In this document: positions 25,746 to 35,091 of the stretch, in pieces | How positions within the stretch are numbered: the stretch's first letter is position 1 | Layout of the letters: each line of letters starts with the position of its first letter | Assembly (NCBI RefSeq): GCF_000238075.1 | Contig: NZ_JH414506.1 | Location: 63,788-127,787, forward strand | Origin: Oribacterium asaccharolyticum ACB7 | GTDB lineage: Bacteria; Bacillota; Clostridia; Lachnospirales; Lachnospiraceae | Length of the DNA: 64,000 nucleotides | Reading direction: 5' to 3' | Made by a program: the position numbers and the translations under genes | The notes under the pieces: generated by a model | Seen by the model: the letters and a program-made list of their open reading frames with translations, nothing else | Told to the model about the DNA's origin: nothing | Database searches by the model: none

Positions 25746-26932
25746 CTATTCATCCAGGGAAGGATCCGTATCCAAAAGTTCCTGAAGGTCTTCCGCGTCA
25801 ATGCCGGGATTGCTGATAAATTCTTCATCCTCCTCCGACTCATCCGGACTTTGAGTAAAACCCTCTGTATCATCTTTCGGCAGTTCTTCTTTTTGCATAA
25901 TACGTTCTTCTATTCGAACGGCTATGTTTTTCTTAAATACACCCATTTTTCCGGTAAACCACGGCTGTCTTCCCACATAGAGCTTTACCGAAGAATCTTT
26001 CTCCTTGTTCAGGTCGATTACATCTCCCACCTTCAGGTGATACAAATCCTCTATGTCCAGCTTAACAATGCCCAGCTGCCCCGTTAAGGAAAATTCGGAA
26101 GTGCGCAGATGTTCCATAATCACATCCTGGTTGTTTTCATAGGCAAATCCTCTTGCCAGATGCTTCCGATTGTCAATAATCTTAAACATATGTTCCAGCA
26201 AGGTTCCCGGAAGACATATTCTGATTCTTTCCATAGCCAAACCGGAAATGTCCACATTCAGAACCACAATCATTACCGTCTCGTCCAGACCGACTTCCTG
26301 TACCATGGAGGGGTTGGTCTCCACTTTCGAAATCTTGAACTCCGCATTGATGTAGTTGCTGAAGCCGTCTCCCAAAGCATGGACAATGTATTCCATGATT
26401 CGTCTGTAGAGTGCCATCTCCACATCGGTGTAACGATAGTCTCCGTCCGTCTTCATAACGGAGTCCGTGCCGCCGAGCATATGGCTTACCAAAGTTAATG
26501 TAAGCCCCGGAGAGATATAACTCATAAGGGGTACGTTGCTGGTTCCCTTACCGTCTACATGCGTCTCCACAATGGTCATACAATCATTTTCATGGAACGC
26601 ATTGACATATTCGTAGTATCTTGTTTCCCTTAACTCTAAAACCGTAATATCCGTCATAGTTCGGAAAATACCGTTTACTTGAGATGTCAAAATACGAGCA
26701 TAGTTATCAAAGATGCTCTTTAACAAACGAATCTTCTCTTTGGTAAACTTTCTCGGACTGTAGAAATCGTACTTACTGAAATTGTCTTCCTTAGCAGGAG
26801 CTTCCTCCTTCTTCGGACTTTCCTGGACCGAAACCTCTACAGCCTTCGGTTCCTCTTTCTCCTCTTTGGGGGACCGTCCTGCATGGATTTCAGAAGTGCA
26901 TCGATTTGGCTTTGGGATAGTACATCTGCCAT
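25746..26932 (-). CDS. fliM: Flagellar motor switch protein FliM, split by an apparent one-base frameshift
   Basis: The start at 26932 (AGAGG upstream) encodes MADVLSQSQIDALL, the CheY-P-binding motif. This frame stops after about 32 codons. The body of FliM (YDFYSPRKFTKEKIRLLKSIFDNYARIL onward) continues in the -1 frame to 25746. The join falls at a run of five C (plus-strand G at 26868-26872): one added C gives a continuous 395-residue protein of normal FliM structure. The coding strand there reads C-CCA-AAG, which fits a -1 slippery heptamer. A sequencing error, phase variation at the run and programmed frameshifting are all possible. The C-terminus has an acidic extension (PDESEEDEEF). 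Confidence 0.88.
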
Positions 26933-27013
26933 CTATAAACCTCTTCCTGAACTCTTGTGAAAAAGCTTTCCCTTTCCCACATAACTCCTTTCGTATGCTT
27001 CGGACTTCTATCC

Positions 27014-27988
27014 TTACTCCGAAGCTGACGTAGCGCCTGCGTCAACTGTTTCTGCCTGTGGCTGTTCAGCAGGAACTGCCTGTGGCTGTTCTGCAGGTAC
27101 TGCTTCCGCATTCCCTTCTCCTGCCACCTCCTGCGGTGCTTGTCCGTTTTCTTCCGCTTGAATATTTTCCGGAACCCCGTCGGTCACGATTGTCTTATCG
27201 CTGTTCTTTCCGCTGTAGTATTCCTGGAAATATTCATCCAAACCTCGAATCTGCGCGCCCTGATCAATGAGAAGAATCTCCACACGCCTATTCTTGGCTC
27301 TGCCTTCGGATGTATCATTTTCGGCAATGGGATGAAACTGCCCATAACCTATGCTAACCAGCTTATCCGGAGAAATAATTCCCCGTCCCTGTATAAACAG
27401 GCAAACCTCCGCAGCACGCATCACGGAAAGCATTCTGTCATTTCTCGGATTATTGGCTCTGTTCGGATCTCCCTGAGCGGTATGCCCCATGATGTTGACC
27501 TGAGAAATCTCATTCGCCTGATCAGCCAGCGCATTGCAAAATACCGTTAAAGTCTCTTGTCCCTGCGGTGTAATGACGGAACTGTCTCCATTAAAGAAGG
27601 CCTTATCCTTAAACACAACAAAAGTATAATCCTCTCCTCGGGAAACTTCCACCCCGGAAATTCCTGCATCATTCAAAGCCTTCGCAATCTGCAGGTAGAG
27701 TTCCTGCGGATCGTTCAGATTGACCTCGTTTGGGGGAATCGAACCGTCTCCCACGGAACCTTTTCCATCCTCATTCGTTACCTGTCCGTTCAGGACTATC
27801 TGTTCTGCCGATTCTTCGCCCGGCCTTCCGTTCGGAAAGATAGAGCGAACAAAGACATCCCATTTTGCCTGATCCAGGCTGGACATGGAATAGAGAAGCA
27901 CGAAGAACGTCAGTAAGAGCGTTACCAAGTCTCCGTAGGTGTCCATCCAGGATCCGCCTTCGTCACCGCCTCCGCCTCTTTTCTTCAT
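27014..27988 (-). CDS. motB: Flagellar stator protein MotB
   Basis: This 324-residue protein has a single N-terminal membrane helix containing the ion-binding Asp20 (YGDLVTLLLTFFVLLYS) and a plug-like segment. An OmpA-type peptidoglycan-binding domain (about 120-250: INIMGHTAQGDPN; DRMLSVMRAAEVC; RAKNRRVEILL) follows. The C-terminal 55 residues are a low-complexity tail with repeated VPAEQPQA. It is coupled to motA by a TAATG overlap. Confidence 0.95.
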   Translation of the reverse strand: MKKRGGGGDEGGSWMDTYGDLVTLLLTFFVLLYSMSSLDQAKWDVFVRSIFPNGRPGEESAEQIVLNGQVTNEDGKGSVGDGSIPPNEVNLNDPQELYLQIAKALNDAGISGVEVSRGEDYTFVVFKDKAFFNGDSSVITPQGQETLTVFCNALADQANEISQVNIMGHTAQGDPNRANNPRNDRMLSVMRAAEVCLFIQGRGIISPDKLVSIGYGQFHPIAENDTSEGRAKNRRVEILLIDQGAQIRGLDEYFQEYYSGKNSDKTIVTDGVPENIQAEENGQAPQEVAGEGNAEAVPAEQPQAVPAEQPQAETVDAGATSASE

Positions 27989-28797
27989 TACTTTTCACCT
28001 CCGCCGCCTGCTCCGGCTTTAGCCAGAAGCTTCTTTTGTTGTTTCTGATCAAGAGAGGCGAGAAGTCTTTCTCTGATTACCTTCGGATTGTCTCCGGATT
28101 GGATTGCAATAACGCCTTCAATAATAACCTGGCAGTAAAGCACCTCTTCATTATCTCTTATTGTGAGTTTTTGTGCAATAGGGTGAAAGATAACATTACT
28201 TAAAGATGAGCCGTAAAAAGTGGTAATCAAGGCAACACCCATATCCTGACCCAGGGTACTGGAACCGCCCGAACCGGAAAGGTCCATTCCTTTAAGCATG
28301 TTAATCAGTCCTACCAGAGTTCCAATCATACCAAAAGCCGGCGCCAAAGCCGAGCCTTTTACATAAAGTCCCTTGGCTTCTTCATGCCGGGTCATCATAT
28401 CTTCTACTTGCCTTTCGAGTGCCGCTCTGACCTTATCCGGGTCATTGGCGTCTACAATCATGACCACAGCCTGTTTAAAGAACGGCTCCTTGATTTCCTC
28501 CGCTTTTTCTTCCAGCGCAAGTAGTCCGCTCTGTCTTGCAATCAGGGCCAGGTCAACTATAGCATCTACTGTCTTGGGAATGTTGTATTTTTTTCCGCCC
28601 CTAAGACAAATTGCAATATGTTTCGGAACTTCCTTTAAGATACGGAAGGGATAGCAGGCAACCAGTCCCGCAATGGTACCTCCGATAACGATAAGCACAC
28701 TGGGAACGTCCCAGAAATTTCCCAGCTTATTCACACCGATTCCGTTAACGATTAATATAGCGGCTAAAATCCAGCCGATTAGCATTGTTAAATCCAT
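27988..28797 (-). CDS. motA: Flagellar stator protein MotA
   Basis: This 269-residue protein has four membrane helices. The cytoplasmic loop has charged FliG-facing residues, and the PAFGMIGTLVGLINMLKGM segment near 150-170 is typical of MotA helix 3. The C-terminal tail is Gly/Lys-rich. It forms the stator ion channel with MotB. FliL, often next, is not encoded here. Confidence 0.95.
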   Translation of the reverse strand: MDLTMLIGWILAAILIVNGIGVNKLGNFWDVPSVLIVIGGTIAGLVACYPFRILKEVPKHIAICLRGGKKYNIPKTVDAIVDLALIARQSGLLALEEKAEEIKEPFFKQAVVMIVDANDPDKVRAALERQVEDMMTRHEEAKGLYVKGSALAPAFGMIGTLVGLINMLKGMDLSGSGGSSTLGQDMGVALITTFYGSSLSNVIFHPIAQKLTIRDNEEVLYCQVIIEGVIAIQSGDNPKVIRERLLASLDQKQQKKLLAKAGAGGGGEK

Positions 28798-28845
28798 GGT
28801 CTTTTAACTGCCTCCTTGCAATCATTCTCCCTTTCAGGCCTATTC

Positions 28846-29076
28846 TTACCCCTTGATTTCATAAACATCTTCTCCTGTATGGAGTTTGTTCTGAAAGGTA
28901 AAGCAATTTCCCAAAAACTCCTGTACCTGCTTCACGATTGATTCAACGCTGTCTCTGACAAGATAAAAATCACCATTTGCCAGCTTGATTTTTGTTTCCG
29001 GAATTTGTCGTATGTATAAAACTTGAAAATAATTTAAGAAAATTTCTTCTCCGTTTAATTTGGTTAGGCGAATCAT
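28846..29076 (-). CDS. flbD: Flagellar protein FlbD
   Basis: This 76-residue protein begins MIRLTKLNGEEIFLNYFQVLYIRQIPETKIKLANGDFYLV-like sequence, the FlbD pattern (I-x-L-T-R/K-LNG, then TxIxLxxG). It lies between flgE and motA as in many Firmicutes flagellar operons. Its molecular role in Gram-positives is not established. Confidence 0.9.
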   Translation of the reverse strand: MIRLTKLNGEEIFLNYFQVLYIRQIPETKIKLANGDFYLVRDSVESIVKQVQEFLGNCFTFQNKLHTGEDVYEIKG

Positions 29077-29133
29077 GATTCCCTTCCTCTCTTCAACCTA
29101 ATGATATAAAGTAAGTCTCTTTACTCAGAAAAC

Positions 29134-29195
29134 GAGGATGCGAAATAAGGAAGACTGTAAAGATTCCCTTCTTTCTTTCCTTATCTCGCAACCTC
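29134..29195. repeat. Long inverted repeat between flgE and flbD
   Basis: Arms 29134-29152 and 29177-29195 are 19 bases each with two mismatches and a 24-base loop. On the minus strand the downstream sequence is CGTTTTC, so it could be a weak or partial terminator after flgE, or a processing site inside the operon. Confidence 0.7.
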
Positions 29196-29218
29196 ATAGC
29201 TGCTCTGTTAATTCAAAA

Positions 29219-30238
29219 TTATCTCTTCATGTTAACCAGTTCCTGCAGTACCTCATCCGATACGGTAATGATCTTGGAGTTTGCCTGGAAACCTCTCTGT
29301 GCGGTAATCATATCCGAGAACTCCTTGGCAAGGTCTACGTTGGAAGCCTCCAAGTATCCTGCCATAAGGGTGGGGGTAGAACCTTCTCCCGGCATTGTTG
29401 CGGAAATGTATCCCGTGTTATCGCCTACACCTGCGTTAAAGGTATTGTTTCCCGCCTTGGTAAGACCTTCCTGGTTCTGGAATGTCGCTACCGCTACCTT
29501 TCCTAAAACAACCGACACGGAAGTAACCTGTGCAGCGGCTCCTCCGACTCCGGGAGTCTTGTTATCAATAATTCCCTTTACGATTCCGTCTTCACCGATT
29601 TCCACGGACTTCAACTGTGCCGCAAAGCCGGTAAATACCGGAGTTCCCGTAAGAGTAACCGTTCCAGCATTATCCGCAGCCGGTGCTCTAAGCGGTACCA
29701 GCTTCTTTCCGCCGTCTCCGTACTTGGTCGGCTCCGTCAAGGAATCGGGCTGGAAACCGTAAACAAAGTTATGGTTTGCATCTACGATATATCCGTTTGC
29801 ATCTACTGAAAACTGTCCTACTCTGGTGTAAGCAAAGTTGTTCTTTTTCATCTCTGCGGTGGTAGTCTTCGTATTTGCCGGATCCAACTCAATCGACTTA
29901 TTGGATGCACTGGTTACAAAGAAACCGGAACCGTTGATAGAAGCATTAAAACCGCCTACATAAGAAGGAGTACTGGATGTATAGTCCGTCGCAATGGAAC
30001 CCGTAAGAGAACCATAGCCGTACTGTGCCGGGTTAGCACCACCGATGGTTGCATTACCCGTTGCTTCCTGCTTACCTCCGGAAGAAGTGGAGGATGTCTG
30101 ATACATCGCATCCTTAAAACTGTAGGTCTGCGCCTTAAATCCAAAAGTGTTTACGTTTGCAATATTGTTACCGATAACATCCAACTTATTTTGATGTGCT
30201 CTCAAGCCTGCCACAGCAGAATCCATTGCTCTTAACAT
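29219..30238 (-). CDS. flgE: Flagellar hook protein FlgE
   Basis: This 339-residue protein has the hook N-terminus (MDSAVAGLRAHQNKLDVIGNNIANVNTFGFK) and C-terminus (YLEASNVDLAKEFSDMITAQRGFQANSKIITVSDEVLQEL). The middle is a surface domain with GSGFFVTS and YTRVGQFSVDANGYIVD. It forms the universal joint between rod and filament. A FliA-type promoter lies upstream although the gene is inside the large operon. Confidence 0.95.
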   Translation of the reverse strand: MLRAMDSAVAGLRAHQNKLDVIGNNIANVNTFGFKAQTYSFKDAMYQTSSTSSGGKQEATGNATIGGANPAQYGYGSLTGSIATDYTSSTPSYVGGFNASINGSGFFVTSASNKSIELDPANTKTTTAEMKKNNFAYTRVGQFSVDANGYIVDANHNFVYGFQPDSLTEPTKYGDGGKKLVPLRAPAADNAGTVTLTGTPVFTGFAAQLKSVEIGEDGIVKGIIDNKTPGVGGAAAQVTSVSVVLGKVAVATFQNQEGLTKAGNNTFNAGVGDNTGYISATMPGEGSTPTLMAGYLEASNVDLAKEFSDMITAQRGFQANSKIITVSDEVLQELVNMKR

Positions 30239-30312
30239 ATTATCTTATCCTTTCCTCAATTCATTATGCATTCTCAAAAGAGGTTCTGTTTTGTCTGTAA
30301 GTTTACGTTTTT

Positions 30313-30339
30313 TTATCGACCATTTTTTGATTTTGTATA
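30313..30339 (-). promoter_or_regulatory. FliA-type promoter upstream of flgE
   Basis: On the minus strand, TATA (30339-30336), 15 bases and GTCGATAA (30320-30313) lie in the 150-base gap between flgD and flgE. One -10 position differs from the best consensus. It would give extra late expression of flgE and the genes after it. Confidence 0.55.
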
Positions 30340-30391
30340 AAGGATATTGTTAAATTTTAATTCTCGTTTTATACATGGTCATCCCGTACGC

Positions 30392-31234
30392 CTACGCTGA
30401 TGTCGAAGTGCTTGGACTTCCGCTTGTTCCCGTTACCGCATTACTCTGTAATCCGACACCCGGTCCTATTTCCGTAGTGCTCTGCGCTCCGGTGTGTGTT
30501 CCTGCCGCAGGAGCGGTCTGCGCACCAGAAGCGGGGGCGGTGCCTGCTCCGACAGAACTCGGCGTAGCCGCTCCTCCCGCACTTAGCGGAGTAGCCGTAT
30601 TGCTTGTACCCGCTACGGCAGACGTTGTACCGTGAGAGGCTTGAGCGCCTGCGGTAGACGTTGTACTGTGAGAAGCTTGAACACCTGCGGGTGCTGCGCC
30701 TGCGGTTGCCGCGCCTGCAGCTGTGCTCTGCGTGCCTGTAGCGTTCACAGCAGTCGCCGCTGTTGTTGCAGTTCCTGTACTGAGCTTTCCAATCTGCAAA
30801 AGGCTCTCTAACGGATATTCCGTTGTATCTCCCTCAATACGGAATGTTGCTTCATTCCCTTTCATGTTAACGGAAGCAATAATGCCGCTCTTCTCCTTCG
30901 GCGCATTGGGATCTGGATTCTTATCCGCATCAGGCACCTTAACTGTTACATCCTTCCCGATCAAGCCGGCAAGATAAGTTGTCTTGGTCAGTGCCATTTC
31001 TTCCTTCATGTTGCTCGTCATGGTTCCCAAACTCTGTACCATCGCCATCTGCGTCATCTGCGCCATCATTTCACTGTTGTCCATAGGATTCGACATATCC
31101 TGATGGGCAAGCTGTGCCGATAAAAGTTTGAAATAACTCTCAATGGTTAATGTATTTTTAGCATTGGACTTCGCTGTATAGCTCCCTGCCTCATAGGGGC
31201 TTGTAGCCGAAGACACACCGCGTATATCTGCCAT
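30392..31234 (-). CDS. flgD: Flagellar hook-capping protein FlgD with long low-complexity C-terminus
   Basis: Residues 1-140 of 280 are FlgD-like: YFKLLSAQLAHQDMSNPMDNSEMMAQMTQMAMVQ is the family signature, followed by YLAGLIGKDVTV. The remaining 140 residues are Ala/Thr/Gly/Ser-rich repeats replacing the usual Ig-like domain. A 12-residue unit (xQASHxTTSxxG) is duplicated from a 36-bp DNA repeat. FlgD scaffolds hook assembly and is exported. The tail resembles a secreted spacer. Confidence 0.9.
   Translation of the reverse strand: MADIRGVSSATSPYEAGSYTAKSNAKNTLTIESYFKLLSAQLAHQDMSNPMDNSEMMAQMTQMAMVQSLGTMTSNMKEEMALTKTTYLAGLIGKDVTVKVPDADKNPDPNAPKEKSGIIASVNMKGNEATFRIEGDTTEYPLESLLQIGKLSTGTATTAATAVNATGTQSTAAGAATAGAAPAGVQASHSTTSTAGAQASHGTTSAVAGTSNTATPLSAGGAATPSSVGAGTAPASGAQTAPAAGTHTGAQSTTEIGPGVGLQSNAVTGTSGSPSTSTSA
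30621..30692. repeat. 36-bp tandem repeat inside flgD
   Basis: Two in-frame units, 30621-30656 and 30657-30692, both begin GACGTTGTAC and encode the ASHxTTSxxGxQ repeat of the FlgD tail. In-frame length change by slippage is possible. Confidence 0.75.
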
Positions 31235-31243
31235 ACTTCCTCC

Positions 31244-32470
31244 TTACTCACTAAGACCGAGTCTCATTCTGTGGATAAATCCTTCCGTGTTGCCTCTTCT
31301 TCTTTCTTCCAGTTCTTCACGGAGTCTCCGCTCCGCCTCATCCTTATTTTCTCCATTGTTATGAGAAGGATTCTCTTGGAAAAGATTTTCTCCCTTCGCT
31401 TCCTCATGGACAACGACCTTCGTGACTTCTCCGGTTTTCTGCTCCAAAATTCTGGCCATATCCAACGCGCCGTTTTGCAAGAGGGATAGGGTCTTCGGAT
31501 TTTCCGCAAGAATAACCAAATTGGCTTTGCCGGCGGAGAAATTCACTTTTACCGTAATCTGTCCCAGTGTTCTGGGCTCCAATTCTATCTTGATTTCTCC
31601 TTTGGAAAAATCGATTTGTTCTCCTAAAAACTTCGCCACGTCTTCAGGAATGCTTTCTTCCTTTGTATAAAGTCTGAGCGGTTCCTCCGCTTTCTGAACG
31701 GGGCTGCTCTCCGCCTCTTTCCGGAACAAACTCTCCGGCTTTACGGCATGCTCGGGTGCAAGCTCTTCTTTCTTTAAATCCGGTCTTGCAACTCTCTCTC
31801 CGCTTTTCTTTGCAGACTTGGTCTCTACTTCATCCTTTACAGTCGTTTCTTCCTCCTGTAAAGGCTGTTTTTCCATTCTCACAGCCGAAAACACAGTCTC
31901 CTGGTCTTCAGCCTTCTCTTCTTTCGGAAGGACTGTTTCGGCAGCTACCGCCTTTGTAGCGGGAGCTGAAAGCTCTTTTATCTCCGGCTGACTGCTTTCT
32001 ACTGTTGCAAGAACTTCAGGAAGTTTCTCTCCCGACTCTTGCACAGCGGCTACCGAAAGGGCTTCTCCCTCTTCCGTCTTGGCCTGTAATTCCACCTTAA
32101 GCTGGTCTCTTTGAATCAAGAAACTGTTCTCGGTCAGAAGCGTAGCCATTTTTCCGTCTTCCGAAGCTTCTTTCTTACTCTCCGTTTTCTTTTCTTCCGT
32201 CTTTTTCTCGTCCGGTTTCTTTACTTTTCCGCTATTCTCGTCTTTTTTGTTTTCGACGCTTCCCTTTTTATCGTCTTTTTCCGTACGAACATCTTCCTTC
32301 TTCTCTCCTTCTTCCTTCGAAGCCCGAAGAACTTTACTGAAGTCTAAGGGAGCGCTTCCGCTATCTTCCGTTTTTCTGTTTTCTTTTCCCGATGAGTATA
32401 CCGAGTTCTGTTGAATAAGACTGCTCTTACCTGCGCTGATTTCCTTGTTCAGCATCATTAGTTCCGCCAT
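31244..32470 (-). CDS. fliK: Flagellar hook-length control protein FliK
   Basis: The N-terminal ~270 of 408 residues are a charged K/E-rich ruler-like region. The C-terminal domain (about 280-370: FSKGEIKIELEPRTLGQITVKV, then LVILAENPKTLSLLQNG) is the conserved FliK domain that contacts FlhB for the substrate switch. It lies in the expected place between fliJ and flgD. Confidence 0.92.
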   Translation of the reverse strand: MAELMMLNKEISAGKSSLIQQNSVYSSGKENRKTEDSGSAPLDFSKVLRASKEEGEKKEDVRTEKDDKKGSVENKKDENSGKVKKPDEKKTEEKKTESKKEASEDGKMATLLTENSFLIQRDQLKVELQAKTEEGEALSVAAVQESGEKLPEVLATVESSQPEIKELSAPATKAVAAETVLPKEEKAEDQETVFSAVRMEKQPLQEEETTVKDEVETKSAKKSGERVARPDLKKEELAPEHAVKPESLFRKEAESSPVQKAEEPLRLYTKEESIPEDVAKFLGEQIDFSKGEIKIELEPRTLGQITVKVNFSAGKANLVILAENPKTLSLLQNGALDMARILEQKTGEVTKVVVHEEAKGENLFQENPSHNNGENKDEAERRLREELEERRRGNTEGFIHRMRLGLSE

Positions 32471-32486
32471 ATTTTCTCCCGCTTAA

Positions 32487-32924
32487 TCAGGCCTTTCTGG
32501 CATGAGAAACGAATTCCTCAATAAAGACCTCTTCGACTTTCTGCCCAAGGACATGGTACTCCTCCAGCTTCTTTTCCTTCAATTTCTCAAAGGCCTTGGT
32601 ATCCATGTTTGCCTTGATTACTTCTTTCTTTTTTTCCTCAGCAAGAATAGTGAGGCGGGTAAGTTCATCCTCTTCCTTTTTGATGCGTTTTTCCATTCTT
32701 TCCAGTCCGCGCACATAAATCATCATGTTTTCAATGGAACATCCTTCCCTTTTGACGACTTCAAACTCCTCTTCATAATGATGAAGTTCCTTTCTCAAGT
32801 CTTCCAAAAGTCTTTGTTGCATCTGCACGTCCTGCAATTTCACAGCATATTCTTTCTTAAGTTTGTCTAAGATTTTCTGCTTAAATTGGTAAACTGCCTC
32901 CAGACTGTAGCTGAATTTTTTCAT
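32487..32924 (-). CDS. fliJ: Flagellar export chaperone/ATPase stalk protein FliJ
   Basis: This 145-residue protein forms one long coiled coil, starting KFSYSLEAVYQFKQKILDKLKKEYA, the FliJ N-terminal pattern. It follows fliI by 37 bases. FliJ sits in the pore of the FliI hexamer and links it to FlhA. Confidence 0.9.
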   Translation of the reverse strand: MKKFSYSLEAVYQFKQKILDKLKKEYAVKLQDVQMQQRLLEDLRKELHHYEEEFEVVKREGCSIENMMIYVRGLERMEKRIKKEEDELTRLTILAEEKKKEVIKANMDTKAFEKLKEKKLEEYHVLGQKVEEVFIEEFVSHARKA

Positions 32925-32961
32925 TCCGCTCCGCCCTTTCTTCTCAGGAATTTCTTACCTC

Positions 32962-34272
32962 CTAAGAGATATCGGTAATTTCCTCCATTTTTATTACTGT
33001 TTCTTCATAGGAAAATGATTCTTCTACTTTTTGCTTAAGAAATTCATTGATTAGCGGATATTTTTCTATCGCCTCATCAAGTTTAGGGTCACTGCCTTTT
33101 TTGTAGGCGCCAATGGAAATCAAATCCGAATTCTTTCTATAGAGTCCCAGCGTGTTTCGGATTCTGGAGGCGGATTTTTTATGTTCTTCCGAAACCAACT
33201 CATTCATAAGACGGGAAATACTCATTCCGATATCAATAGCGGGATAATGATTCTCCGCAGCGAGCTGTCTGGAAAGCACAATATGTCCGTCCAAAATACC
33301 GCGGACCGTATCCGCAATCGGTTCATTTGTATCATCACCCTCTACCAGGACGGTGTATACGCCGGTAATAGAGCCCTTTTTAAAGGCTCCCGCCCGTTCC
33401 AAGAGTCGCGGGAATTCCGCATAAATGGAAGGTGTATAGCCTCTCGCAATCGGCGGTTCTCCCGTTGCCAAACCGATTTCTCTCTGCGCCATGGCAAAAC
33501 GGGTCAGAGAGTCCATCATCAGGAGCACATCCATCCCCTTATCTCGGAAATATTCCGCTATCGTGGTTGCAACAAGAGGTGCTTTCAGTCTGAGCATGGC
33601 AGGCTGATCGGAGGTAGCCACTACCAGAACGGTACGCTTCATTCCCTCTTCTCCCATATCCTTTTCCACGAATTCCAAAATTTCTCGACCACGCTCTCCT
33701 ACCAGTGCAATAACGTTAATGTCCGTTTTGACATTTCTCGCAATCATGCCCATAAGTGTGGATTTTCCGACACCGGATCCGGCAAAAATGCCGATACGCT
33801 GTCCTTTTCCCACGGTATTTAGGCCGTCAATGGCTTTGATTCCGAAGTGCAGACGCTCTCGAATAGGCGGTCTGTCCAAGGGGTTCATATAGGCGTTATT
33901 TACCGTATAGTATTCGCTGTCGGGAAAGGGCTCTCCTCCATCCATCGGGACTCCCTGAGCATCAATAATTCTTCCCTTTAGAAAATCGCCAACAGGAACA
34001 CGGAGACGACGTCTGGTGTTTCGAACAAAGGCACCGGACGTAATCCCCATCGCACTCTTGTAGGTCATCAGCTGTACACGATCTCCCTTAAAGCCGACCA
34101 CTTCCGCAGCGACCTGAGATTCCGTCTCATCACTGTATATCATACAAATGTCTCCGATACTGGACTTACCCGTACCGGAGGCCTCCATAGACATTCCCAC
34201 TATATTTTCAATTTTTCCGATATTCTCCACCGGGTCCATCTTTTTAATGGTGGAGAGGACATTCTCATACAT
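32962..34272 (-). CDS. fliI: Flagellum-specific ATPase FliI
   Basis: This 436-residue F1-beta-like ATPase has Walker A GIFAGSGVGKST, the Walker B MDVLLMMDSLTRFAMA region, ALVGERGREILEF and the family block GYTPSIYAEFPRLLERAG. It energises export with FliH and FliJ. It begins four bases after fliH ends. Confidence 0.96.
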   Translation of the reverse strand: MYENVLSTIKKMDPVENIGKIENIVGMSMEASGTGKSSIGDICMIYSDETESQVAAEVVGFKGDRVQLMTYKSAMGITSGAFVRNTRRRLRVPVGDFLKGRIIDAQGVPMDGGEPFPDSEYYTVNNAYMNPLDRPPIRERLHFGIKAIDGLNTVGKGQRIGIFAGSGVGKSTLMGMIARNVKTDINVIALVGERGREILEFVEKDMGEEGMKRTVLVVATSDQPAMLRLKAPLVATTIAEYFRDKGMDVLLMMDSLTRFAMAQREIGLATGEPPIARGYTPSIYAEFPRLLERAGAFKKGSITGVYTVLVEGDDTNEPIADTVRGILDGHIVLSRQLAAENHYPAIDIGMSISRLMNELVSEEHKKSASRIRNTLGLYRKNSDLISIGAYKKGSDPKLDEAIEKYPLINEFLKQKVEESFSYEETVIKMEEITDIS

Positions 34273-34275
34273 GAC

Positions 34276-35091
34276 TTACACACTCTCTTGGGTATCCAGG
34301 TGCCCGAGTCTTTCTCTCAGATTTTCCATCTGGGTGCCGATGCCGGCATCCACAATTTCTTCCTGGGTCTCTAAGATGAGTGTCCCCGGCTCCTCTTTTT
34401 CCACAATCACAAACTTAATATTGTCCGAAACCTGCGAAAGCTCTGATGCCACGTCTGCGTCTGTCTCTACCAGCATTTCATAGTCTAAACGGTCAATATG
34501 AATCTTCAGCCAGGCTGTTTTCTTGATTCTTTCCGCTTCTTTTAAAATCATCCTCCGGATGACTTCTCCGGAGGAGCGAAGACTGACATAGATTACCTTT
34601 TCCGCTACGGCTATCGCCACATCCTTTAATTCATCCATATAGCGATACAGTCTTTCCGTCTTCGCATCTTCTACGGTACGTAAGGTTCGGTTCAGCTCCT
34701 GACGAAAATCATCCAACTCTTCCGCATGCTCGGATAGGATTCTCTCCTCCGCTTCTTCCTTCCCCTTTTCATATCCTTCCCGAAATCCCTCTTTATAGCC
34801 ATCCTCCTTTGCATCTTCCTTGATTCTCTGCGCTTCTTTCTCCGCAGTATCGATGATGCGCTGCGCTTTTTCCAGTGCCAGATGCAGTAAGGTTTCGTGA
34901 TAGGGATCTTCTTCTTTTTTCTCCGGAAGTGCTAAGTAATCCTCTTCTTCCGTCGGCTCCTCTTCCTGAAAAAAATCCTCAGGAGTTTCTTCGGTCACAG
35001 GCTTTTCCTCGTCAAAAGAGCCAAGATAGTTGGAGAGCTCCTTATTCGAAGCGGACCTGATAATCTTCCTAGACGAGGACATTGTCTTCAT
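34276..35091 (-). CDS. fliH: Flagellar assembly protein FliH
   Basis: The protein has 271 residues. An acidic N-terminus is followed by a glycine-spaced helix (DGYKEGFREGYEKGKEEAEE, about 96-115), the hallmark of FliH. A C-terminal domain (VAIAVAEKVIYVSLRSSGEVIRRMI ... IVDAGIGTQMENLRERL) resembles the ATPase peripheral stalk. It regulates FliI. The gene starts inside the fliG 3' end (23-base overlap); an alternative ATG at 35082 is equally spaced from a GGAG. Confidence 0.92.
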   Translation of the reverse strand: MKTMSSSRKIIRSASNKELSNYLGSFDEEKPVTEETPEDFFQEEEPTEEEDYLALPEKKEEDPYHETLLHLALEKAQRIIDTAEKEAQRIKEDAKEDGYKEGFREGYEKGKEEAEERILSEHAEELDDFRQELNRTLRTVEDAKTERLYRYMDELKDVAIAVAEKVIYVSLRSSGEVIRRMILKEAERIKKTAWLKIHIDRLDYEMLVETDADVASELSQVSDNIKFVIVEKEEPGTLILETQEEIVDAGIGTQMENLRERLGHLDTQESV

